From: SIG78 sp045635745
GTDB taxonomy: Bacteria > Verrucomicrobiota > Lentisphaeria > Victivallales > Victivallaceae
Assembly: GCA_045635745.1 (NCBI GenBank)
Contig: JAZTWG010000008.1
Location: forward strand, 1 to 64,000
DNA length: 64,000 bases
Direction: 5' to 3'
Below, piece by piece: positions 1 to 5,947 of this stretch. A program made the position numbers and the translations under genes. Under the pieces are notes generated by a model that worked only from the letters and a program-made list of their open reading frames with translations, ran no database searches and was not told the origin of the DNA. Numbering within the stretch: the stretch's first letter is position 1; each line of letters starts with the position of its first letter.

Positions 1-215
1 ATTTGCGTTTTTGCGGAACTTTTCCCCTCAACGACTGTTGGTTTTATGCCGCTTGCTTTAAAAATATAATCGGCCATTTCCCGGGCGGCAAGATGTATGG
101 ATTCCACCGCCCGGCTGCTGATAACGATTTGAGTATTGCCGGTGATCTCAAAAGCACCCAGCGTACAACCGGCAAACAGAATAAACAGTGCGGTAAGAAA
201 AAAGTTTGTTCTCAT
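1..215 (-). CDS. Secreted lipoprotein, 5' part only (GH67 N-terminal/DUF4838-like start)
   Basis: An open frame starts at an ATG at 213-215 on the minus strand and runs off the window edge, giving 71 residues. It begins with a signal sequence (MRTNFFLTALFILFAGC) whose LFAGC end is a good lipobox, so the product is probably an outer-membrane or periplasmic lipoprotein. The mature part contains VISSRAVESIHLAAREMADY followed by IFKASGIKPTVVEG. This resembles the N-terminal alpha/beta domain that precedes the catalytic part of GH67 alpha-glucuronidases and DUF4838 proteins (residues AAREMADYI and SGIKP). The family assignment is inference from about 45 residues; the catalytic part lies outside the window. 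Confidence 0.6.
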   Translation of the reverse strand, partial: MRTNFFLTALFILFAGCTLGAFEITGNTQIVISSRAVESIHLAAREMADYIFKASGIKPTVVEGKSSAKTQ

Positions 216-426
216 TTTTATCTACTGTTATATGGATAAACTTATTTAACTGAACAACAATAGCGTAAAATCACAAGAGATGCAATTTATTTATTATAAA
301 TTTATTAAAAATTTTCACGCAGCAGCATATTGTATTCCTGCGTTCCAACAGTACACCCCAATACAGTATTGCAAGAGAACTGTATTTTACGATCATATAT
401 TACCCGGATATTGCAACAGTTAAATT

Positions 427-599
427 TTATTCCGTAAGTTTCCACACGATAAATAAAACAGCAACAATCAAACCGAATGCCAATGCGCCAGTAATATTTT
501 TACCAACTTCGGCACTTCCCGGCTGCCGCCGACTTCATCCGCAGCCATACCAAACAGCATGCAGAAAAATTCACCGATGATTTCAAGCAATATCCACAT
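427..599 (-). pseudogene. Small membrane protein gene with an apparent -1 base frameshift
   Basis: Reading from the ATG at 597-599 gives MWILLEIIGEFFCMLFGMAA followed by DEVGGSREVPKLV, and then the frame stops early. The +1 frame continues from the same place with KNITGALAFGLIVAVLFIVW and KLTE before a TAA at 427-429. The second half is an obvious transmembrane segment. Joined, the two frames make a ~57-residue protein with an amphipathic start and one C-terminal TM helix. One extra A in the run around 495-500 (minus strand GTAAAAATATT) would restore the frame. It lies between the partial lipoprotein gene and miaB. It may be a true mutation, a base-calling error or a chance pairing of frames; no function is recognised. 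Confidence 0.4.
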
Positions 600-671
600 A
601 GTTCAACTCCAAACATTTCAACAGGCAAATGCATGAGCAAAAATTGTGGATATTGCCATGGATTTGCTTGC

Positions 672-2030
672 TTACAGTTCTTCGTCAGCACCGACTAATC
701 CGGGGCCGAAAAGCGTTACGCGGCCGGCCCGTTCTATGGGTACTTGAATAAGATCGCCCGGCTTCATGCCTTCGGAGTAACTGAACACCACAGTTCTGGC
801 GGTGGAAGTTCTGCCCGACCAGCGGGCCGGATTACGTGGGCTTACTCCATCGACCATCACTTCCAGCGTTCTGCCAACGCAGGCAAGATTACCGGCAATG
901 GAACGCTTTTCCAAGTCAGCAAGCAATATTTGATTGCGTTCTTCCTTGACCTCCTGCGGCACGTCATCAACCCATTCGGCGGATTTGGCTCCGGCACGCG
1001 GAGAATATTTGAAGATGAATGCGTGGTCGAAACCGACAGTATTCATCAAATCTTTTGTGCAGAGAAAATCTTCTTTCGTTTCGCCGGGAAAACCTACGAT
1101 CACATCGGTGGAGAAAGTCAATTCGCCTACTTTATCTTTCAATTTATTGACAATATCCAGATAGCTATCTGCCGTGTACTGCCGGTTCATATTTTTCAGC
1201 ACCCGGTCGGAACCGCTTTGCAGCGGCAGATGCACATTGCGGCAGATCTTGGGTTCACCAGCGATTATGTCAATAAGTTTATCAGTAAAAAATGTCGGAT
1301 AAGGCGAGGTGTAACGGATGCGTTTGATGCCGTCGATCTTTGCTATATCAAGCAAAAGATCACCGAATGGCGATACATCTGCTGCCGGGGGATTCACATT
1401 CCCGCCGCAGCCGTAAGCCGCCACATTCTGCCCCAGCAACATGATTTCGCGCACGCCCTGACCGGCGAGCATTTTTGCCTCTTCAACAATATCTTCAGCA
1501 TTACGGCTGAATTCGCGACCGCGCACATACGGTACAATGCAGTACGAGCAGAAACGGTTGCATCCGCGGGTAATGGCAATCATGCCGGTGTGCGGACGGG
1601 TATTGAAAAAATCGTCGTGCATCCCCATAGCTTCGAGCACATCGCTGCCTTCTTCCAGCAAAGCTATTTTGCGGCGGTTTTTCTTTACATCGTCAATGAC
1701 TTCCAGCAGGCGGTGCAGCTGCCCGGTGCCCAGCGCAAAATCCAGATGCGCTATTTTATCCAGCAATTCCTGTCCGCGGTGCTGTGCCATACAACCGATG
1801 ACCCCTACGACCAGTTCCGGCTTGAACTTTTTGTATTTTTTCATGAAAGTGATCTTGCCGATAGCTTTGCGCTCGGCCTGATCACGCACACTGCAAGTAT
1901 TGAAAATCATCACATCGGCTTCGGCCTCGGAAGCGGTGAGCTCCGCTCCGGCCCGGGTCAGCATACCCGCCAGCGCCTCGCTGTCGCGCACATTCATCTG
2001 GCAGCCGTAAGTTTTGATGAAAACTTTCAC
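672..2030 (-). CDS. miaB: tRNA-2-methylthio-N6-dimethylallyladenosine synthase MiaB
   Basis: This radical SAM methylthiotransferase adds the 2-methylthio group to i6A37 of tRNAs reading UNN codons. The 452 residues match the family length. The UPF0004 domain (about 1-115) carries the cluster cysteines Cys10 (KTYGCQMN), Cys46 (FNTCSVRD) and Cys80 (VIGCMAQHRG). The radical SAM motif RGCNRFCSYCIVPYVRGRE supplies Cys157, Cys161 and Cys164. A TRAM domain closes the C-terminus (about 380-450). These features separate MiaB from RimO and MtaB, whose motifs differ. The start overlaps the proB stop by 4 bases, so the two genes are transcribed and probably translated together from the promoter ahead of proB. 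Confidence 0.95.
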   Translation of the reverse strand: MKVFIKTYGCQMNVRDSEALAGMLTRAGAELTASEAEADVMIFNTCSVRDQAERKAIGKITFMKKYKKFKPELVVGVIGCMAQHRGQELLDKIAHLDFALGTGQLHRLLEVIDDVKKNRRKIALLEEGSDVLEAMGMHDDFFNTRPHTGMIAITRGCNRFCSYCIVPYVRGREFSRNAEDIVEEAKMLAGQGVREIMLLGQNVAAYGCGGNVNPPAADVSPFGDLLLDIAKIDGIKRIRYTSPYPTFFTDKLIDIIAGEPKICRNVHLPLQSGSDRVLKNMNRQYTADSYLDIVNKLKDKVGELTFSTDVIVGFPGETKEDFLCTKDLMNTVGFDHAFIFKYSPRAGAKSAEWVDDVPQEVKEERNQILLADLEKRSIAGNLACVGRTLEVMVDGVSPRNPARWSGRTSTARTVVFSYSEGMKPGDLIQVPIERAGRVTLFGPGLVGADEEL

Positions 2031-3175
2031 TTGATCAATCCTTTCAACTCTGGAGCCAGCACCAGATTATCGCGGTGAACAAATTCTTCATCGGCGGCAC
2101 TGCCGAGTTTTTCAAGCAGTTCATCGTGATGCTTGCCCATAAGCTCCAGACACTCGCTTGATGAGTAATTGCTCAAACCGCGGGCAATAACTTCGCCTTT
2201 AGATGTACAGAGTTCCACCGTATCGCCGCGCTTGAAACTGCCGAAAACCCCGGTAACCCCGGAGGGCAGTAAACTTTTTCCACCAGTTTTCACCGCTTTG
2301 ATCGCCCCGACATCCAGCGTAAGCGAACCGGAAGCTTTGGCGAAGAATTTGATCCAGCATTGCTTGGAGTGCAATTTGCTGCGGCGGGGGCAGAAAAGCG
2401 TGCCCACATCTTCGCCGGCAATGATCTTTTCCAATATCCCCGGCTCTCTGCCGTCGGCTATCCAGAGATGCGAACCGGCTTCGGTAACCAGATTGGCGGC
2501 GCGGAGTTTGGAGATCATACCGCCCACACTCATGGCATTATTATCGGTATCTCCCGCCGAAGCGATCATTTCCGGAGTAAGCTTTTCCACCAGCGAAATA
2601 CGTTCGCCCAGCGTGCCGTCGGCATTACGCTTCCGCAAGCCCTGTTCTGTGGTCAATATAACGGTCAATTCAGCGCCCAGCACGGCGCCAAGCATACCGG
2701 CGAGGGTATCGTTATCGCCGAATTTGAGTTCGGCAATCGAAACGGAGTCGTGTTCGTTGATGATCGGCAACACGTTATGGCACAACAAGGCATTGATGCA
2801 GTTAGCCGCATTGATATAACGCGAACGCTGACGCAGATCATCGGCCGTCAACAGCAGCTGAGCGGTATGAAAACCGTATTTGCGGCACTCGGCATCATAA
2901 AGCGCCATAAGTTTGCCCTGCCCGATGGATGCAAGCGCCTGCACTTCGGAGAGCTGCTTGGGGCGTTTTTCCAAACCCAACGCAGTCATACCGGTACCGA
3001 CTGCACCGGAAGATATGAGCATAACTTTATAATTTTTTTCCCGCAAAGCCGCAATCCCGGCAATAAGCTCGCTGAACCGGCGGGGATCAGTCAACAGCCG
3101 GGTTCCGGCCTTGACCACAATAAGACGGGTGTTTTTGATCAGTTCTTTTCTGACCGCTGAAACATCTGCAACCAT
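2027..3175 (-). CDS. proB: Glutamate 5-kinase ProB
   Basis: It phosphorylates glutamate to gamma-glutamyl phosphate, the first step of proline synthesis. The 382 residues contain an amino-acid-kinase domain (about 14-265: VVKAGTRLLTD, LISSGAVGTGM, INEHDSVS, FGDNDTLAGMLGAVLGA, VGGMISKLRAA) followed by a PUA domain (about 285-365: TLDVGAIKAVKTGGKSLLPSGV and FKRGDTVELC), the usual ProB layout. The ATG at 3173-3175 follows an AAGGGA ribosome site. No proA is seen in the window. It is the first gene of a two-gene operon with miaB; the ribosome site overlaps one arm of a long-range inverted repeat described separately. Confidence 0.95.
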   Translation of the reverse strand: MVADVSAVRKELIKNTRLIVVKAGTRLLTDPRRFSELIAGIAALREKNYKVMLISSGAVGTGMTALGLEKRPKQLSEVQALASIGQGKLMALYDAECRKYGFHTAQLLLTADDLRQRSRYINAANCINALLCHNVLPIINEHDSVSIAELKFGDNDTLAGMLGAVLGAELTVILTTEQGLRKRNADGTLGERISLVEKLTPEMIASAGDTDNNAMSVGGMISKLRAANLVTEAGSHLWIADGREPGILEKIIAGEDVGTLFCPRRSKLHSKQCWIKFFAKASGSLTLDVGAIKAVKTGGKSLLPSGVTGVFGSFKRGDTVELCTSKGEVIARGLSNYSSSECLELMGKHHDELLEKLGSAADEEFVHRDNLVLAPELKGLIK

Positions 3176-3187
3176 ACAAACAAAAAT

Positions 3188-3256
3188 CCCTTGAAAAAGT
3201 TTTACACAACACTATTACAATATATAATATAGCGTACAAAACTACTTTTTCAAGGG
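3188..3256 (-). promoter_or_regulatory. proB-miaB promoter inside a 12-bp inverted repeat
   Basis: On the minus strand TTGAAA (3248-3253), a 16-bp spacer and TATATT (3226-3231) form a good sigma-70-like promoter about 50 bp before the proB ATG. The segment is bounded by a perfect 12-bp inverted repeat: CCCTTGAAAAAG at 3188-3199 and CTTTTTCAAGGG at 3245-3256. The outer arm contains the -35 box and the inner arm overlaps the proB ribosome site. The arrangement could be an operator pair or chance; the promoter call is firmer than the operator idea. Confidence 0.5.
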
Positions 3257-3282
3257 TTTTCCCCGGATTGCCGGATTTTTTT

Positions 3283-4086
3283 TCAGCAACTGGCCTCCAA
3301 ACGGCGCATGTTCACCAAACTGGTGGTGATTCCCTGCCGCGGATCGCCGATGCCGCACTCATATTCCAAGCTCAAATAGCCATCATAACCGGAATCTTTC
3401 AGCGCCCGGAAACAGCTGCGGAAATCGATCACACCTTCGCCGGAAGGACACGCCACCGGTTTGTTATTGATAAAAACGTAGTCTTTAACATGCACCATTG
3501 ATACATATTCAGCAATACTGCTTACCCCCACAATGGGCAGCTCGCCGCCGGGCAGCCAGTAATTACCGATATCAGCAGTGGCGCGCAGATAGGGCGAATT
3601 GACTTCGCTGATGTAAAAAAGCTGTTCAGCAGAGTTTTTGCAAAGCGCCCCATGGTCTTCGATTGCCATAACTACATTGCATTTTTCCGCAGTTTCCACA
3701 CAAGCATTCAGAGCTTCGGCTATCTTGGGACTGTAAGTGGCCCAGTCAAGGTTGTAACCGCCGCCGAAAACCCGCAGCGCTTTGCAGCCGAAAGAGGCGG
3801 CTTCGTTCAAAGCCGTTTTTACTTTTTCGATTTCATCCGGCAAACGATCCTCGGCGGCAGCATTGCCGAAGTTATTGCCTACAATGTAGTTGGCTATGGC
3901 AATACCCTCGCCGTCGGCAACTTTTACAGCTTCGGCGAATTCGGATGTTTTATCCTCGCCCCAATAATACCCCAAATCGATACCGTCAAACCCGACATGC
4001 GCGGCAGCGCGAATGATATTGGCAACAGTTCTCTTTTCTTCCGGAACCAGAAGGTGGGCTCCGTACACAGTAATACCCATTTTCAT
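3283..4086 (-). CDS. Sugar phosphate isomerase/epimerase (xylose isomerase-like TIM barrel)
   Basis: A 267-residue protein of the AP endonuclease family 2/xylose isomerase-like TIM-barrel superfamily. Visible signatures are the N-terminal strand MGITVYGAHLLVPEE, the metal-ligand strand VVMAIEDHGALCKN (Glu, His), TADIGNYWLPGGE, MVHVKDYVF and the C-terminal YDGYLSLEYECGIGDPRQG. The pattern of E at the ends of strands 4 and 8 and VHVKD on strand 7 fits hexulose-phosphate or inosose-type isomerases and epimerases; the substrate cannot be told. The ATG at 4086 has an AAAGGA ribosome site 8 bases upstream. It stands alone between proB and the truncated CBM9-like gene. Lentisphaerota and Planctomycetota genomes carry many paralogues of this family. 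Confidence 0.8.
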   Translation of the reverse strand: MKMGITVYGAHLLVPEEKRTVANIIRAAAHVGFDGIDLGYYWGEDKTSEFAEAVKVADGEGIAIANYIVGNNFGNAAAEDRLPDEIEKVKTALNEAASFGCKALRVFGGGYNLDWATYSPKIAEALNACVETAEKCNVVMAIEDHGALCKNSAEQLFYISEVNSPYLRATADIGNYWLPGGELPIVGVSSIAEYVSMVHVKDYVFINNKPVACPSGEGVIDFRSCFRALKDSGYDGYLSLEYECGIGDPRQGITTSLVNMRRLEASC

Positions 4087-4105
4087 AAATAATATCCTTT
4101 ATACT

Positions 4106-4121
4106 AAACTTTCATAAGTTT
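4106..4121. promoter_or_regulatory. Possible operator ahead of the isomerase gene
   Basis: A 16-bp inverted repeat, AAACTT-TCAT-AAGTTT, lies 20-35 bases before the isomerase start and just upstream of a TATAAA-like -10 box on the minus strand. Its position suits a repressor site, but 6-bp A/T-rich arms arise often by chance. Confidence 0.25.
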
Positions 4122-4271
4122 GGTTTAAGTTAACATTATTTTTACCTTTTTGCAAATCTCCGGATCAAAGTTTTTAATTTTTCAGCTCTGCCCAACCTGC
4201 AAACATTGCTTTAACTGCCGAAAAAAACAGAGGCGGATAAACTTATCCAACTCTGCAACTGAAACACATTG

Positions 4272-4850
4272 TTATTTTTTTATCTTGCCATCGGTTCCGG
4301 TCAGCACCATTTTCAGGATATTTTCCTGACGGCGGCCTTTCCACGGCGTGGTGTTGTTCAAACTGGTCATGGCTTCCTGCACAAAGTCTTTGTCGGAGTC
4401 AGATATATGCACATCCACGCCAAATACCATTCCGGCAGTTACATTGCCTTTTATTCCAAGCACTTTCCACGGAATACGCGCTTCAAGTACATAACCATCC
4501 TCGGTGATGCTTGACCCCACATCCACGCCGCTGAAATCCAAGCCGGCGGGGAAGGCAGCAACAGCGTTGGCTTCCATATCAGCCAGCGGATCGCCGGAAT
4601 CCTCTACCGTACCCGGAGTAAATCCGAGCACACGCCAGCTATTCTGCCGCGGTCCTTGGGCGTTATCTTTGTAAACCGGAGCAAAGTCCAGCTCCACATG
4701 GTCGGAAACAAAAATGCCTTTGTCGCTGGCGGTTTTGATTGCTTCGTCAACAACTTCCACGAGTAAATAGAGATAATTATTATCAAATGAAAGGAAGGAA
4801 CAAGAATTGTTTCCTTCCCCTTTGACGGAAGAACAAGGTAGCGCCAGCAA
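4272..4850 (-). pseudogene. CBM9-like carbohydrate-binding protein, 5' end lost
   Basis: The readable frame covers about 192 codons. From residue 20 on it resembles the second half of a family 9 carbohydrate-binding (CBM9/DOMON-type beta-sandwich) domain: FDNNYLYLLVEVVDEA, VSDHVELDFAPV, then WRVLGFTPGTVE, GYVLEARIPWKVLGI and GMVFGVDVHISDSDKD. The first strands and any signal peptide are missing. The only start is a TTG without a ribosome site, an in-frame TGA lies three codons before it, and the first ~20 residues (GEGNNSCSF region) look foreign. The break coincides with the edge of the microvirus-like segment, so the gene was probably truncated by insertion or rearrangement. No matching 5' half is found on the far side of that segment. 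Confidence 0.6.
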
Positions 4851-4863
4851 TGAAAAAAGTCAA

Positions 4864-5007
4864 GTGTCAAAACATATAAATCTCGCGAAGCGATGGTTTT
4901 ATGCTGTTTTGATCACTTTACTTTTGGCAGCTGGTACTATTTACCTCTGCGCGTGTAATTCCCCTTTTATTAACATTGAAGGTATTGAAAATGGCCATCT
5001 TTTTTGA
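4864..5007 (+). CDS. Small single-TM hypothetical protein upstream of VP3
   Basis: A 47-residue frame beginning at GTG 4864 (the open frame extends upstream to about 4807 without an ATG). It contains one clear hydrophobic helix, WFYAVLITLLLAAGTIYLCA, after a short basic stretch (NLAKRW), and ends SPFINIEGIENGHLF. It overlaps the start of the scaffolding gene by 17 bases, as packed phage genes do. It has no ribosome site I can point to, and I do not recognise a family. It could be the 3' end of a truncated phage gene, a small membrane or lysis-type protein, or noncoding. Confidence 0.3.
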   Translation: MSKHINLAKRWFYAVLITLLLAAGTIYLCACNSPFINIEGIENGHLF

Positions 5008-5416
5008 TTTGTACAATACACGCCCCCCCCGTCCAAAAACCAATACTCCTGACCCTGTTCATACTAAAGTGCAGCAGCATTTTGCAGAACAGCTTGAAAT
5101 CAATCGTATTATGAAGCGTGCAGTGAATGGCGGTTCTCTGCCTGCGCCTACTTCTCCACCGATTTATGGTGATTTTACGGTTACATCTTTGCAAGATGCT
5201 TACGCTTTGATTGAAAAGGCTGAAACGGTCTTTAATTCAATGGAAAGCGGTGTCAGAGCGCGTTTCCGTAATAACCCGATAGAATTGGTGGATTTTGTGC
5301 AAAACCCCGATAATCGCGAAGAAGCTATTCGTATTGGCCTTTTGCCGAAGCCTGTGAAGCCTGAACCGGTGCCGGTTGTGATCGCGCCGGTGGAAGGTTC
5401 AGAAGTTACTTCGTAA
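4991..5416 (+). CDS. Microvirus internal scaffolding protein (VP3-like)
   Basis: In gokushoviruses VP3 is the internal scaffolding protein that guides procapsid assembly. The 141 residues show the family pattern in order: an N-terminal stretch with FDLYNTRPPRPKTN, EINRIMKRAVNGG, PPIYGDF, a helical segment (LQDAYALIEKAETVFNSM), VRARFRNNPIELVDFVQNP, DNREEAIRIGLL, and a Pro/Val-rich tail. The R-RF-N-P-FV-NP-N-EA--GL core is diagnostic and I know no bacterial family with it. Length fits VP3 proteins. The ATG at 4991 follows GAAGG at good spacing; a TTG further upstream is less likely. The frame is intact and T-biased at third positions, so integration may be recent. A strong hairpin follows. What use, if any, the host makes of it is unknown. 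Confidence 0.85.
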   Translation: MAIFFDLYNTRPPRPKTNTPDPVHTKVQQHFAEQLEINRIMKRAVNGGSLPAPTSPPIYGDFTVTSLQDAYALIEKAETVFNSMESGVRARFRNNPIELVDFVQNPDNREEAIRIGLLPKPVKPEPVPVVIAPVEGSEVTS

Positions 5417-5459
5417 AACGAAGTTGGCACCCTATATTCTTGACTATAGGGTGCCAACT
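5408..5459 (+). terminator. Double hairpin after the VP3-like gene
   Basis: Two adjacent hairpins follow the stop. A small one (ACTTCG-TAAAA-CGAAGT, 5408-5424) overlaps the stop codon. A perfect 15-bp stem follows: AGTTGGCACCCTATA at 5422-5436, an 8-base loop, then TATAGGGTGCCAACT at 5445-5459. No T-run follows, so it may be a phage-type terminator, a replication or packaging structure, or a processing site. Confidence 0.55.
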
Positions 5460-5560
5460 GACACACAACGTGTGGCAGTACACCCATTAATGGGATTTTT
5501 TATGACAATTTATTTGATTATTTTTCAATTTGTGCTATCCTTTTAATTGGAGTTTTTTTT

Positions 5561-5812
5561 ATGCGTCTTTTTGATATTCTTTTGTTGCATTCGCTTTTCG
5601 ATAAGGAAAGTGAAGACTGTGAAGATCAGTTTGATTTTCCTGATCCGGTGTGCTTCTCTGAAGTTGATCCCATTTCAAAGCTCTATTCTGACGCAGATGT
5701 TTGTTCTTTGATTTGTGATAAGCTTTGTCGTGAACGTGGTGTTGATGCCATTGTTCAACCCGTTTTTTTCAAAAATTGTGATTCTCTTTTTTATTGTGTA
5801 GTCCTCGCATAA
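5561..5812 (+). CDS. Small acidic cysteine-containing hypothetical protein (phage fragment)
   Basis: An 83-residue protein starting MRLFDILLLHSLFDKESEDC, with an acidic centre (ESEDCEDQFDFPDP), then PISKLYSDADVCSLICDKLC and RERGVDAIVQPV. It has six cysteines and no membrane segment or recognised domain. A TTGGAG ribosome site lies 8 bases before the ATG, and third positions are strongly T-biased, like the VP3-like gene, so I place it with the microvirus remnant. Position and size suggest one of the small accessory proteins that vary between microviruses. Its stop codon (5810-5812) lies inside the inverted repeat at 5805-5829. No function can be assigned. Confidence 0.55.
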   Translation: MRLFDILLLHSLFDKESEDCEDQFDFPDPVCFSEVDPISKLYSDADVCSLICDKLCRERGVDAIVQPVFFKNCDSLFYCVVLA

Positions 5813-5829
5813 CTATGTTAATTATGCGA
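5805..5829. repeat. TCGCATAA/TTATGCGA inverted repeat at the right edge of the phage remnant
   Basis: Perfect 8-bp arms TCGCATAA (5805-5812) and TTATGCGA (5822-5829) surround a 9-base centre. CGCATAA and TTATG are the inner halves of the XerC and XerD arms of dif sites, and known gokushovirus prophages integrate at dif by XerCD. The 9-base centre is longer than the usual 6-8 bases and the outer arm bases do not match E. coli dif, so an attachment-site reading is speculative. Confidence 0.35.
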
Positions 5830-5947
5830 AGTTATCGCAACAGTCAGTAAAAAGAGACAAACTCTTTGTTTACATCATTTCATACCAATTATCAAAAACA
5901 AAAAATAAAAGCCGCTTATACGATATAGTGCTTACTGTATTAAAATT

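Larger units (their letters stand above)
4815..5860 (+). mobile_element. Remnant of an integrated microvirus (gokushovirus-like) genome
   Basis: About 1 kb of DNA differs from its surroundings: all three plausible genes run on the plus strand, third codon positions are mostly T (as in CGT CTT TTT GAT ATT CTT), and one gene encodes a clear microvirus internal scaffolding protein (VP3). T-rich coding strands are typical of these ssDNA phages. No major capsid (VP1), pilot (VP2) or replication (VP4) gene is present, so this is a fragment and not a complete prophage. Its left edge abuts the broken CBM9-like gene near an inverted repeat (GGAAGGAA/TTCCTTCC, 4793-4818). The right edge lies near the TCGCATAA/TTATGCGA inverted repeat. 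Boundaries are estimates from base composition. Confidence 0.65.

Noticed and set aside
500..691. A 63-codon minus-strand frame beginning inside miaB
   Set aside because: No ribosome site and no plausible domain; the frame beginning at 599 fits a small membrane protein better.
744..2078. A 444-codon open frame on the plus strand opposite miaB
   Set aside because: It is the antisense shadow of miaB, has no ribosome site and has His/Phe/Gln-rich low-quality composition; miaB has full family motifs.
5200..5487. A 95-codon minus-strand frame opposite the VP3-like gene
   Set aside because: Antisense of a gene with clear family motifs; it also crosses the hairpin.
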